Positions 8,876 to 17,826 are shown, numbered from the stretch's first letter. The stretch is DNA of 46,186 bases from an uncultured Clostridium sp. (GCA_900557165.1 USRS01000007.1:1-46186); one strand, 5' to 3'. Program-made: numbers and translations. Notes: generated by a model not told the origin, from the sequence alone.

Positions 8876-9517
8876 GTGAAAAAGAAAACTTTATCTATTG
8901 TTTTTGTATTATCAATTACATTATTCATGTCAGGATGTTTACAAAGTGAGGATAAGTTATCTAATAATAGTGATGAGAATAATAATTTAAATAATAATAA
9001 CTCAGTTAAAAACAACGAAACTGAAGAAAATCATAAAGAAGATAAAAATTCAAGTAATACAGATAAAATTAATTTGATGGAAAAAATAAAAAAAGAAGGC
9101 GTGGAAGGTAGAAATATTTATTGTGACAATATAAAACTTGGTGACAACATTTCAGATGTTGAAAAAATATATGGTACATATTCTGAAAGCAATTATGTGG
9201 AAAATGCAAAAGGAATATATTATAATTATTCAAATAAAAATTTTGCTTTTGGTTGTAATAAAGGCGATCAAATATTTGAAATAAGATCTTATGATGAAAA
9301 TTTAAAAAGTCTTAGTATAAGTGATGTAGAAAGTTATTTTGGAAAAGTTGATTATGAAAATAAAACTACAATAGGGGAAAAAGTAATCGGATATAAAATA
9401 TCTAAAAATTATAAATTATTATTAGTTTTTGACAACAATATATTGGATCATTATTCTGTTTTTTATCCAGAAATAACATCAAACTTAATGGCAGATGATC
9501 AAGGCAGACAGTGGTAA
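8876..9517 (+). CDS. Lipoprotein with DUF4309 (YjgB-like) C-terminal domain
   Basis: A 213-residue exported lipoprotein that starts at GTG behind aagggag. The signal peptide ends in a lipobox (FMSGC), giving an anchor at Cys21. An Asn/Lys/Glu-rich linker runs to about residue 70. The C-terminal domain (from about GDNISDVEKIYG, with FAFGCNKGDQIFEIRSYD and a second short DVESYFGK repeat) resembles DUF4309, the domain of Bacillus YjgB. That match is from memory of the pattern. Function is unknown; it should sit on the outer face of the membrane. Confidence 0.7.
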   Translation: MKKKTLSIVFVLSITLFMSGCLQSEDKLSNNSDENNNLNNNNSVKNNETEENHKEDKNSSNTDKINLMEKIKKEGVEGRNIYCDNIKLGDNISDVEKIYGTYSESNYVENAKGIYYNYSNKNFAFGCNKGDQIFEIRSYDENLKSLSISDVESYFGKVDYENKTTIGEKVIGYKISKNYKLLLVFDNNILDHYSVFYPEITSNLMADDQGRQW

Positions 9518-9660
9518 TAAGTAATTAAACAATATTATAGGCTAAAATGATGATTTGTGATATTATAATTAGGAATATTAAATAAATTTTTTATTAAAAA
9601 ACTAAAATATAAAAATAAATAATAAATTGAAAGTTTTTGTATTGAAGGGAGAACTTGCTA

Positions 9661-10344
9661 ATGATAAAAGAGCAAATCAGGGACAGAATTTTTAAAGAGT
9701 TAATTGATGAAAATGTTATAGATTTATTTCAACGTAATATGATGCCTATAAATGAACTTATGTCTTATTATCGTTGTGCTATTATGGAAGTTGAAACAAA
9801 GTTTAAAGTATTAAATGAACAATTTTCACTTCAATATGATAGAAATCCTATAGAAACAATAAAAACTAGATTAAAATCACCAGAAGGTATAGTAAAAAAA
9901 ATAAAGCGAAAAGACCTTCCTTTTTCTCTACAATCAATAGAAGAAAATATAAATGATATTGCAGGGATCAGAGTAATTTGTTCTTTTCCAGAAGATATAT
10001 ATTTACTAGCTGAATGTTTATTAAAGCAAGATGATATAACTTTAATAGAAGTAAAAGACTATATAAAAAATCCAAAAGAGAGTGGGTATAGAAGTTTACA
10101 TTTAATTATAGAGGTGCCAATCTTCTTAGAAAATGAAAAGAAAAATATGAAGGTGGAAGTTCAGTTAAGAACAATAGCTATGGATTTTTGGGCAAGCTTA
10201 GAACATAAATTACGTTATAAAAAAGATATACCACAAGAAGAAGCTGAATTACTAGCTAAAGAATTAGTTGAATGTGCTAATATTAGTGCAGATTTAGATA
10301 ATCGAATGGAACAAATAAGAAATAGAATAGCAAAAAATAAATAA
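9661..10344 (+). CDS. Small alarmone synthetase, GTP pyrophosphokinase family
   Basis: RelA/SpoT-domain synthetase without hydrolase or regulatory domains, of the RelQ/YjbM type, which makes (p)ppGpp from ATP and GTP or GDP in the cytoplasm. Visible family motifs are ETIKTRLKSPEGI, INDIAGIRVIC, ESGYRSLHLIIE, EVQLRTIAMDFWASLEHKLRYK and a C-terminal helical tail. Length 227 residues matches RelQ. The ATG at 9661 is chosen over a TTG at 9655 because gaagggag is 9 nt upstream of it. It is monocistronic, with a terminator directly behind. Confidence 0.92.
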   Translation: MIKEQIRDRIFKELIDENVIDLFQRNMMPINELMSYYRCAIMEVETKFKVLNEQFSLQYDRNPIETIKTRLKSPEGIVKKIKRKDLPFSLQSIEENINDIAGIRVICSFPEDIYLLAECLLKQDDITLIEVKDYIKNPKESGYRSLHLIIEVPIFLENEKKNMKVEVQLRTIAMDFWASLEHKLRYKKDIPQEEAELLAKELVECANISADLDNRMEQIRNRIAKNK

Positions 10345-10350
10345 AAAATT

Positions 10351-10385
10351 AAGTCATATGGGTTTATATTCATATGATTTTTTTA
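10351..10385 (+). terminator. Intrinsic terminator after the alarmone synthetase
   Basis: AAGTCATATG (10351-10360) pairs with CATATGATTT (10371-10380), followed by T residues. Confidence 0.75.
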
Positions 10386-10504
10386 TGAATATAAGAAAAC
10401 TACAATTAATTTAAAGGAAATACTCACTATTTGTAGAAATAAATTAGAGTTAGAATAATAAATAACTACAGAAAATATTTACTATAAAAGGGGGAATTTA
10501 TAAA

Positions 10505-11173
10505 ATGATAAAAGATACAAATGCTTCTTTGAGCTATGCAAAGGACAGCAAAGAGCGTATGCCATGGGAACATTACCTAAAGGAATTTAAAGGAGCAGAC
10601 CCATCAGTTATTAGTAATCGTCTAGGCATTTTTTATGATATAGAAAGTCAAACTTTTGAATTTTATTTTATGGGTTCAACTTATTACATACATTATCCTG
10701 ATTTCAAAGTTACTCATAAAAATGATGATAGATTATGTTATCCGCTAGAAGATAGTCAATATGCAAAAATACTTATTACTCGTTATTTACTAGAAGCATG
10801 TCCAACATCTTTTAAAGGACAATTTCTTTCATATAGAGATATTCCATGGGGAGAGGTTTATTATAGACAATTTTATGGAAGATGTATTGGAAGACTATCA
10901 AGAAAATATGGAAATAAAATAGATTTATTTGAAAATGTTATGGAAAAGTTAGAAGCGAAAAAAGTTGAATATGGAGATATTGCTTATGATTTAGAATTTA
11001 TGAAAGACTTGTATATTAGATTTATAATTTGGCAAGGTGATGATGAATTTTCACCATCAGCACAAATATTATTTTCTGATAATTTTTCTTCATCATTTAC
11101 AGCAGAAGATTTAGCATATGTGGGAGATATATGTATGAATACATTTGCAATAGTAGAAAAAAGTATAAAATAA
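10505..11173 (+). CDS. DUF3786 family protein
   Basis: A 222-residue soluble protein that resembles DUF3786, a family common in anaerobes with no established function. Family-like strings are SNRLGIFYDIESQTFEFYF near residue 40, LITRYLLEA, SYRDIPWGEVYYRQF and IWQGDDEFSPSAQILFSDN followed by FTAEDLAYVGD. No signal peptide or membrane segment is seen. It starts at ATG behind gggggaa. It stands alone between terminators, so context gives no clue. The family call is from pattern recall and would need a profile search. Confidence 0.7.
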   Translation: MIKDTNASLSYAKDSKERMPWEHYLKEFKGADPSVISNRLGIFYDIESQTFEFYFMGSTYYIHYPDFKVTHKNDDRLCYPLEDSQYAKILITRYLLEACPTSFKGQFLSYRDIPWGEVYYRQFYGRCIGRLSRKYGNKIDLFENVMEKLEAKKVEYGDIAYDLEFMKDLYIRFIIWQGDDEFSPSAQILFSDNFSSSFTAEDLAYVGDICMNTFAIVEKSIK

Positions 11174-11188
11174 TTAATAAATATAAAG

Positions 11189-11224
11189 ATGGTATCATCG
11201 CATATAATGATGATACCATTTTAT
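11189..11224 (+). terminator. Convergent terminator between DUF3786 gene and cotF-like gene
   Basis: A perfect 11-bp stem ATGGTATCATC (11189-11199) with GATGATACCAT (11209-11219), T-rich on the plus side. It lies between the ends of two convergent genes and may serve both. Confidence 0.8.
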
Positions 11225-11237
11225 TAAGATAAGAATT

Positions 11238-11726
11238 TTAATTATACATACCATGTTGATTCATGTAGTTATAAATTTTTTGGCCATGTTCTTGTTCTTC
11301 TTTTTGAATATGATTTAATACTTGTCTTATTTGAGTATTTGAAAACTCAAAAATTGCCGTATTATATGTAGACGAAACATATTTTTCTGTAGATAAGGAA
11401 TCTTGGCAAAGCATCTTATCATTTTCATTATAAGTTTTAATAGCTGTATTTTGTAAATTTGGCATATTACTAGTATTAGATTGTAATTGCTGCATACTAT
11501 TTTGTTGATTTTGATTATTTGAATTAACGTTTGGAATAGTACCATTTAAAATTTGATTAATTGAATCTAAATGTTGCTGTTCTTTTTGTGATAAAGATGA
11601 AAATAAATTACTTAACTCTTGGCAAGTAGCCTTTGAAGCATAATCTTTGTATTTTGATACGCAAAGTTCCTCATGAGATTTTTCATCTTCTAGTAACATT
11701 CTTTCTTTAGTAGTTAAATTTATCAT
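11238..11726 (-). CDS. CotF-like spore coat protein
   Basis: A 162-residue protein with two ferritin-like helical halves of the CotF type. The first is TTKERMLLEDEKSHEELCVSK and the second is DKMLCQDSLSTEKYVSSTYN to KEEQEHGQKIYNYM. Between them lies a Gln/Asn-rich linker at about residues 70-100. CotF-family proteins are coat components deposited around the maturing spore, so expression in the mother cell is expected. Its gene has a good ggaggtg site. I did not find a sporulation sigma promoter that I would defend. Confidence 0.85.
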   Translation of the reverse strand: MINLTTKERMLLEDEKSHEELCVSKYKDYASKATCQELSNLFSSLSQKEQQHLDSINQILNGTIPNVNSNNQNQQNSMQQLQSNTSNMPNLQNTAIKTYNENDKMLCQDSLSTEKYVSSTYNTAIFEFSNTQIRQVLNHIQKEEQEHGQKIYNYMNQHGMYN

Positions 11727-11829
11727 AATTGCACCTCCAATAATAGTTTTTAAAAATTTAAGAAAATTATTCTTAAAATTTATTAAACTATAGATATGAA
11801 ATTGGAGAAAGATAATAAATAAATTTTAT

Positions 11830-12690
11830 TTAAAATAAAAGTGATAGGGTACCTATAACAATTAATAAAAGACCCAAAGCAGATTTTTTATTTAATTTTT
11901 CTTTAAAAACTATGTAAGAAAAAACAATAGTTACTAAAATGCTAAGCTTATCTATAGGTACAACAATGCTGGCAGGACCCATTTGTAGTGCTCTATAATA
12001 ACAAAGCCATGAGCCACCAGTGGCTATTCCTGATAAAAATAAGAAAATCCAGCTATTTTTATCAATGTCTCTAATTGTATTTTGCTTTTTTGATACAAAT
12101 ACAACTATCCAAGCCATTATAAGGACTACAATAGTTCTAATTGCCGTTCCTAAAGTAGAATCAATATTTTCAATACCAACTTTACCTAAGATAGAAGTTA
12201 AGCTGGCAAATATGGCTGAACCTAAAGCATAAATTAACCAAGCATTGCTTTTGTTTTCAACTGTTACATTTTCTTTTTTTATAATCATAAGATAAGTTCC
12301 TATACCGATTAAAATCATGGAAATACCTTTAATAAAAGTTATTTCCTCTCCTAAAAAAATAAAAGCCATAAGCATTGTCAAAATAGTGCTAGATTTATCT
12401 ATGGGTGTAACTTTATTGACATCACCAATTTGCAATGCTTTAAAATAACAAAGCCATGAAGCTCCTGTTGCTATTCCTGATAAAATAAGAAAAATTAATG
12501 TTTTTGTATTTATATTGTAAAGTGTGCTTTGACTTTTTGATATAAATACCATAATCCATGAAAATATTAGAACAATAATAGTTCTAAGGGCTGTTGCAAC
12601 ATTTGAGTCAGTATTTTTTATACCACATTTAGCAAGAATAGAAGTTAGTCCTGCAAATAAAGCTGACCCAAATGCAAAAATAATCCACAT
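11830..12690 (-). CDS. EamA/DMT family transporter
   Basis: A 286-residue inner-membrane protein with ten predicted helices, made of two EamA repeats (about residues 1-140 and 149-286). Members of the drug/metabolite transporter superfamily export or import small metabolites; the substrate here is unknown. The halves are unusually alike: SGIATGASWLCYFKALQIG and SGIATGGSWLCYYRALQMG occupy the same place in each, and both contain a PIDK motif. It starts at ATG behind ggaggtt and stands alone. Confidence 0.88.
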   Translation of the reverse strand: MWIIFAFGSALFAGLTSILAKCGIKNTDSNVATALRTIIVLIFSWIMVFISKSQSTLYNINTKTLIFLILSGIATGASWLCYFKALQIGDVNKVTPIDKSSTILTMLMAFIFLGEEITFIKGISMILIGIGTYLMIIKKENVTVENKSNAWLIYALGSAIFASLTSILGKVGIENIDSTLGTAIRTIVVLIMAWIVVFVSKKQNTIRDIDKNSWIFLFLSGIATGGSWLCYYRALQMGPASIVVPIDKLSILVTIVFSYIVFKEKLNKKSALGLLLIVIGTLSLLF

Positions 12691-12763
12691 TATATAAAAC
12701 CTCCATAAAAATGAAATAATTCAAATTATAACATAAATTATTGTAATTTAACATATTTAAATA

Positions 12764-13077
12764 AATTCTCCCAAGATAGACAATATGTGTTACCCATTCT
12801 TTCTTTATTTCTCAAAGGTTGCCACAAACAACGAAAATATCTAAATTATTTAAATCTCCGACATCAAAAGTTCTTTTCCAACTTTCTATAAATTTTTTCT
12901 TATTGGGGAAACATACATTTAAATTTACCAATCATAACTTTCCAAGAAAAAGTTGGAAATATATCCAAAATGAAGTTTGATATAAGTTCTATTATTAATA
13001 ATTCCACCATTTTTATTTAATTAATCTAAGGTTTTATCATTTTGTCTAGCATATAATCTTATAGTATTTTTATTCAT
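12764..13077 (-). pseudogene. Decayed gene resembling DUF3841
   Basis: This 607-base gap between the EamA gene and surE is not empty. On the minus strand an aaaggg site precedes ATG at 13077, and the frame reads MNKNTIRLYARQNDKTLD, a TAA stop, then NGGIINNRTYIKLHFGY and SNFFLESYDW before breaking. After an apparent large deletion, a shifted frame reads KFIESWKRTFDVGDLNNLDI, then a TGA, then EIKKEWVTHIVYLG. From memory, the start and end resemble the N- and C-termini of DUF3841 proteins. Stops, frameshift and lost middle mark it as non-functional. The family name is tentative. Confidence 0.5.
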
Positions 13078-13297
13078 AAAAACACACCCTTTAAAAAATA
13101 AATTTATATTTAAATAATATGGTTTAGATTTTATTTATGCAATAATAATTTGGAAATGTAAAATTTATTGAAAATATTAACTATTAAATTGAATAATAAT
13201 AAAATAATATAAATAATAATTTATAGTAAATTATTAAAAAAATTGATAAGCTTTAATTATTATGGCAATATAAATAATATAGTGGAGGAGGAAGTTT

Positions 13298-14056
13298 ATG
13301 AATATATTAATAACTAACGATGATGGAATATATGCAGATGGAATTATAGAACTGGCTAAAGCAATATCTAAAATAGCTAATGTATATGTAGTAGCCCCAG
13401 AAAGTCAAAAAAGTGCAACAGGTCATGCCATAACAATTCATAATCCAATAATGGTTCATAAAATAGATATGGGAGAAAATATAAAATCTTATGCCATATC
13501 AGGAACACCAGCAGATTGTGTAAAAGTAGGAATAGAAGGATTATTTAAGGATATTAATATAGATTTAGTTTTAAGTGGAATAAACAATGGTTCAAATTTA
13601 GGAACAGATGTAATTTATTCAGGGACAGTATCTGCTGCTCTAGAGGGATTTATTTTAAATAAACCATCTATAGCAATTTCTTATGATGAAGTAAATGTAA
13701 AAAGGGAAATATATAAAGATGCATCTAAGTATGTAGTTAATCTTGTAGAAAATATAAAAGATAAATTAGATTTACTAAATGATTGTATTTTAAATGTTAA
13801 TATACCAAATACAAAAATAAAGGGTAGTAAAATAACTAAACTTGGTCAAAGAAATTATGATAATGCAATGGTAGAAAAAATAAATCCATTTGGACAAAAA
13901 TATTATTGGATTGGTGGAAAATTAATGGAATTAGATCAAGATGAAGATAGCGATATAGCTTGTGTGAAAGATGGATATATATCTATTACACCTATAAATA
14001 TTGAAATGACTAATTTAAGAAAATTTGAATTACTAAAAGATATTAAAATGATATAA
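13298..14056 (+). CDS. surE: 5'/3'-nucleotidase SurE
   Basis: Metal-dependent phosphatase acting on nucleoside monophosphates in the cytoplasm. The N-terminus MNILITNDDGIYADG carries the acidic metal-binding pair Asp8-Asp9. Other SurE signatures are the SATGHAIT, SGTPADCVK and SGINNGSNLGTDVIYSGTVS segments. The 252-residue length is standard. It starts at ATG behind ggaggagg. A small gene follows 27 nt downstream before a terminator, so the two are probably co-transcribed. Confidence 0.94.
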   Translation: MNILITNDDGIYADGIIELAKAISKIANVYVVAPESQKSATGHAITIHNPIMVHKIDMGENIKSYAISGTPADCVKVGIEGLFKDINIDLVLSGINNGSNLGTDVIYSGTVSAALEGFILNKPSIAISYDEVNVKREIYKDASKYVVNLVENIKDKLDLLNDCILNVNIPNTKIKGSKITKLGQRNYDNAMVEKINPFGQKYYWIGGKLMELDQDEDSDIACVKDGYISITPINIEMTNLRKFELLKDIKMI

Positions 14057-14083
14057 TAGACTAAAAGATGAAGGAGAACAATA

Positions 14084-14299
14084 ATGAAATACACTAAAGA
14101 AGAAATGGACTTAATAGCAGAAAAAATAGTTGAAATGTTAAATGAAAAAGAAGAAATGAGAATAGGTAAAATAGCAAAAGTGCTTATACATTCAGAATTA
14201 GTTAAATCAAGTTATGAAGTTGATAAAGTGCTTAAATATAGAAAAGATTTATTTACAAGTCCTAAAATGGGAATTTGGAGACTTGTGGATGGTGAATAA
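14084..14299 (+). CDS. Small acidic/basic helical protein, 71 aa, unknown
   Basis: I do not recognise this protein. It is short and charged, with an amphipathic helix at the start (KEEMDLIAEKIVEMLNEKEE) and a C-terminal half (KIAKVLIHSELVKSSYEV, KYRKDLFTSPKMGIWRL) whose pattern could form a small winged-helix-like fold. It has a clear aaggag ribosome binding site and a terminator directly after the stop. It lies 27 nt after surE in the same direction. Function cannot be inferred. Confidence 0.7.
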   Translation: MKYTKEEMDLIAEKIVEMLNEKEEMRIGKIAKVLIHSELVKSSYEVDKVLKYRKDLFTSPKMGIWRLVDGE

Positions 14300-14300
14300 T

Positions 14301-14337
14301 AAAAATGACTGTGTTTTATAATCACAGTCATTTTTTT
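14301..14337 (+). terminator. Intrinsic terminator of surE unit; insertion site of the intron
   Basis: AAAATGACTGTG pairs with CACAGTCATTTT and ends in seven T (14331-14337). The group II intron begins three bases later. Confidence 0.9.
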
Positions 14338-14339
14338 AT

Positions 14340-15444
14340 GTGTGAACAATTTGACGGTGAAAGTCTGTTGCGGGCTTGATCGTGGGAACCGCTAGCTAAG
14401 GGCAAGGGTGTCCATCGTGAGGTGGAATCTGAAGGAAGCCTACGGCAAACAAAGTCTCGGTCTGAGGGATACGAACTACATATGAGGCTAACTAGAAATG
14501 TAGTAGATATATGAGATGAAGGTTGTTGTTCTTACATGGGAGGTCTGACAGATATATCATAAATAAAGGATGAATTTCCAAAATGATAACCTGCATAGTG
14601 ATATGTAGTTGAACTATCAGAAGTCAGCAGATGTCATAGTACTATTGATATGCGCAATCAATAGAAAGGACTGAACATTAAGGAGGTTTTCGAATTTGGA
14701 TAAATAGAAAACCGTGCAATAATATCTACTAATGATTTACTCGATAAAATTTTAGCTAGGGACAATATGTATCGAGCTATGCAAAGAGTAATTAGAAATA
14801 AAGGTAGCCATGGTGTTGATGGAATAAAGACTGATGAACTTCACGAATATTGCAAAAAGCATTAGGCTACAATTAAATCTAAATTATTAGATGGAACATA
14901 TAAACCTTCACCAGGTAGAAGTCAACATCAAGCAATAAAACAATCCTTAGAATATATAAATCAAGGATATAAATGGGTAGTTGATATGGATTTAGAAAAG
15001 TTCTTTGATAAAGTAAATCATGATATTTTAATTGATAGATTATCAAGAAGAATAGAAGATAAAAGAGTGTTAGACCTAATAAGAAAATATCTTAAAAGTG
15101 GAATAATGCTCAATGGGGTTGTAGTATCAAATGAAGAAGGTACTCCACAAGGAGGATCACTTAGTCCACTTCTACCAAATATAATGCTTGATGAAGTTGA
15201 CAAAGATCTAGAAAGAAGTGGTCATAAATATATTCAAACACAAGAAAAGGCTATTGGAGAATTTCCAATAGCCCAATTCTTTCAAAAACACTTACAAATA
15301 AATACCTAGAAGAATTAGGATATATGAGCAGATACAAGAGATATTTAAAAGTGTATGGAACCTAATGAACCGCTGTGTACCGAATGGTACGCACGGTGGT
15401 GTGAGAGGACGCTAAACAAAATAATTATTTAGCGCCTACTCGAT
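14340..15444 (+). mobile_element. Degenerate group II intron
   Basis: The 5' end is GTGTG (14340), fitting the GUGYG rule, and a structured non-coding 5' part runs to about 14690. A broken reverse transcriptase frame follows. Domain V is visible at about 15368-15402, with lower stem ACCGCTGT/ACGGTGGT, upper stem GTACC/GGTAC and a GAAT loop. A domain VI hairpin (GCTAAA with TTTAGC) and the 3' end CCTACTCGAT at 15444 follow. Insertion directly behind a terminator T-run is the habit of group IIC introns. The element is about 1.1 kb where intact relatives are about 1.8 kb or more, from loss within the protein gene. Confidence 0.85.
14696..15365 (+). pseudogene. Group II intron reverse transcriptase, broken
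   Basis: An aaggagg site (14680-14686) precedes a TTG start followed by Asp-Lys-TAG, so translation would stop at codon 4. The RT frame carries MYRAMQRVIRNKGSHGVDG, a TAG at 14863, then KPSPGR joined directly to SQHQAIKQSLEYIN, which skips the usual segment between them. RT motifs VVDMDLEKFFDKVNHD and GTPQGGSLSPLL survive, but the YADD catalytic motif and the maturase domain are gone. A shifted tail reading EELGYMSRYKRYLKVYGT ends at 15365. The protein cannot be active. Confidence 0.9.
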
Positions 15445-15502
15445 TTAATTAGATTTTAAATAAAATTAATTTTCAGAAGATTTTAAAATATGAATCTAAA
15501 TA

Positions 15503-15531
15503 TTTACTTTTGTCGAAATATGTTATAGAAT
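15503..15531 (+). promoter_or_regulatory. Promoter of the pyroglutamate operon, with a Spo0A-box match in the spacer
   Basis: TTTACT (15503-15508), a 17-base spacer and TAGAAT (15526-15531). The spacer contains TGTCGAA at 15511-15517, identical to the 7-base Spo0A box. The promoter lies wholly downstream of the intron, so the insertion leaves the operon under its own control. Confidence 0.5.
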
Positions 15532-15561
15532 TATATAAAAAGATAGAAAGGAAAAATCAAT

Positions 15562-16251
15562 ATGCAATTAATAGGAATAGTATTGATAATTGTAGGATTT
15601 GCTCTAAAATTAGACACAATAGCAGTTGTAGTAGGGGCAGGTATAGCTACAGGATTAGTAGCACATATGAATATAGTAGAAATACTAAATACTTTAGGAG
15701 AAGCATTTATAACAAATAGATCAACTTGTTTATTCATGCTTACAGTACCAATAATAGGATTATGTGAAAGATATGGATTAAAAGCAAAAGCAATAATGCT
15801 TATTAAAAAGGCAAAAAACGTTTCGACAGGAATATTACTTAGTGGATATACACTTGTAAGAGAGGCAACAATAGCAATGGGTGTTACTCTTGGAGGTCAT
15901 CCTCAGTTTGTAAGACCTTTAGTAAGTCCAATGGCAGAAGGTGCAGCAATCGCTAAATACAGTGAGTTAGATGAAAAAGATTTAGATAAAATAAAAGCTT
16001 ATTCAGCAGCGTCAGATAATATAGGTAACTTCTGTGCACAAAATATATTTATGGGAAATGCAGGTATACTTTTAATAGCTTCTACATTAGAAGGATTAGG
16101 AATGAATGTTGATACTCTTGAATTAGCTAAAGTTGCTATACCAGTAGCCTTGATAGCTTTAGTAATATGGGTAGTACAATGTTTATTACTAGACAAAAAG
16201 TTAACTAAAAAATATAGTGAAAGAAAAAATAATGTAGGAGGTATAGCATAA
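15562..16251 (+). CDS. DUF969 family subunit of a putative 5-oxoproline transporter
   Basis: A 229-residue membrane protein of the DUF969 family with about six hydrophobic segments. DUF969 and DUF979 proteins are encoded as a pair and are commonly annotated as the two subunits of a 5-oxoproline (pyroglutamate) transporter. Here the partner gene overlaps by one base, and pyroglutamyl peptidase follows, which supports that role. Family-like segments are LIIVGFALKLDTIAVVVGAG and LSGYTLVREATIAMGVTLGG. It starts at ATG behind aaagga. Confidence 0.87.
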   Translation: MQLIGIVLIIVGFALKLDTIAVVVGAGIATGLVAHMNIVEILNTLGEAFITNRSTCLFMLTVPIIGLCERYGLKAKAIMLIKKAKNVSTGILLSGYTLVREATIAMGVTLGGHPQFVRPLVSPMAEGAAIAKYSELDEKDLDKIKAYSAASDNIGNFCAQNIFMGNAGILLIASTLEGLGMNVDTLELAKVAIPVALIALVIWVVQCLLLDKKLTKKYSERKNNVGGIA

Positions 16252-17165
16252 TGGATATAGCAGTACTATCGAATACCTTATTAGAAATATTCTACATGAT
16301 GGTTGGACTATACATGGGAATAACAATGATATTTACATTAAAAGATACAAATCATAAGACAAGAATAGGGACAGCAACATTTTGGGGAATATTATGTGGT
16401 AAATATTTACCAAATACATTAGTAGGAATATTAGTAATTATAATAGCGTTATTATCATTAACTAAACAAATAAATGTAGGAACAATTAAACAATTAGATG
16501 AAACATTTACACAATTAAAAGCAGATAAATTAGGACTTAGAATATTTATACCTTCTTTATCGATAGCAACAATAGCTATGCTTATAGCATCATTTACAGA
16601 TTTATCAGGAACTGTAGCTATAGGTATCTCATCAACATTAACATTAATATTAACGTTTGCAATAACTAAAGCATCACCAAAAGAATTATTAGAAGATACA
16701 AATAGAATGTACCAATCAATGGGATCGTTTACTGTATTACCTCAATTACTAGCTTCATTAGGTGCGTTATTTACAGCAGCTGGTGTAGGAGATAAAATAT
16801 CTTCTATAATATCAGGAGTTATACCAAGTGGAAATATATTAGCTGGTGTAATAGCTTACTGTGTAGGGATGGCATTATTTACAATGATAATGGGAAATGC
16901 TTTCGCAGCATTCTCAGTAATAACAGTAGGTGTTGGCGTACCGTTTGTATTTGCTCAAGGTGGAGATCCAATAGTATGTTCAGTTCTAGCTTTAACTGCA
17001 GGATACTGTGGAACTTTATTAACACCAATGGCAGCAAACTTCAATGTGTTACCAGCAGCATTACTTGAATTAAAAGATAAAAATGCAGTAATAAAAGTAC
17101 AAGCTCCAATAGCTATAATTTTATTATTAGCACACATATTATTGATGTATACTTTAGGATTTTAA
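16251..17165 (+). CDS. DUF979 family subunit of a putative 5-oxoproline transporter
   Basis: A 304-residue polytopic membrane protein with eight or more hydrophobic segments, partner of the preceding DUF969 protein. The start codon overlaps the upstream stop (TAATG), which implies translational coupling and a 1:1 complex. Segments such as GKYLPNTLVGILV, GNAFAAFSVITVGVGVPF and GYCGTLLTPMAANFNVLP fit the family. Ion-transporter-like architecture suggests secondary transport; the energy source is not visible. Confidence 0.87.
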   Translation: MDIAVLSNTLLEIFYMMVGLYMGITMIFTLKDTNHKTRIGTATFWGILCGKYLPNTLVGILVIIIALLSLTKQINVGTIKQLDETFTQLKADKLGLRIFIPSLSIATIAMLIASFTDLSGTVAIGISSTLTLILTFAITKASPKELLEDTNRMYQSMGSFTVLPQLLASLGALFTAAGVGDKISSIISGVIPSGNILAGVIAYCVGMALFTMIMGNAFAAFSVITVGVGVPFVFAQGGDPIVCSVLALTAGYCGTLLTPMAANFNVLPAALLELKDKNAVIKVQAPIAIILLLAHILLMYTLGF

Positions 17166-17184
17166 TTAATAGGAGGATATACTT

Positions 17185-17826
17185 ATGAAAGTATTATTAA
17201 CAGGATTTGATCCTTTCGGAGGAGAAGCAGTAAACCCAGCTCAAGAAGCTGTACAAAGAGTAAGTGACAATATAAATGGAGCTGAGGTAATAAAAATTAC
17301 AATACCTACAGTTCAAACAAAATCAGTTAAAGCTATAGAAGAAGCTATTGAATTATACAATCCTGATATAGTAATATCAGTAGGTCAAGCTGCAGGAAGA
17401 TATGATATAACTCCTGAGAGAGTAGCTATAAACATAGATGACTTCAGAATAAAAGATAATGAAGGAAATCAACCAACTGATAAAATAATTCAAGAAGATG
17501 GTAAATCAGCTTACTTCTCTAATTTACCAGTAAAAGCTATGGTAAAACATATGAACGACAATCAAATACCAGCAACACTTTCAAATACAGCTGGAACTTT
17601 TGTATGTAATCATGTAATGTACGGAATATTATATATGATAGATAAAAAATATCCTAATATAAAAGGTGGATTTATCCATATACCATATATGACAAGCCAA
17701 GTAATAGATAAGAAAAATACTCCATTCATGTCATTAGATGAAATAGTAAGGGGATTAGAATTATCAATAGAAGCTTGTACTTTATATAATGAAGATATAA
17801 ATGCAGTTGGTGGAGAGATTTGCTAA
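17185..17826 (+). CDS. pcp: Pyrrolidone-carboxylate peptidase (pyroglutamyl peptidase I)
   Basis: Cysteine peptidase (family C15) that removes N-terminal pyroglutamate from peptides in the cytoplasm. The sequence starts [20 protein letters not shown], has the glutamate region [13 protein letters not shown], the catalytic cysteine in [14 protein letters not shown], and the histidine in GGFIHIPYM. Length 213 is standard. It starts behind aggagg, 19 nt after the transporter genes, so cleavage and pyroglutamate movement are linked in one operon. Confidence 0.95.
   Translation: MKVLLTGFDPFGGEAVNPAQEAVQRVSDNINGAEVIKITIPTVQTKSVKAIEEAIELYNPDIVISVGQAAGRYDITPERVAINIDDFRIKDNEGNQPTDKIIQEDGKSAYFSNLPVKAMVKHMNDNQIPATLSNTAGTFVCNHVMYGILYMIDKKYPNIKGGFIHIPYMTSQVIDKKNTPFMSLDEIVRGLELSIEACTLYNEDINAVGGEIC

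Noticed and set aside
15510..15719. 69-codon frame overlapping the DUF969 gene start
   Set aside because: Out-of-frame overlap with a well-supported membrane protein gene; the residues look random.
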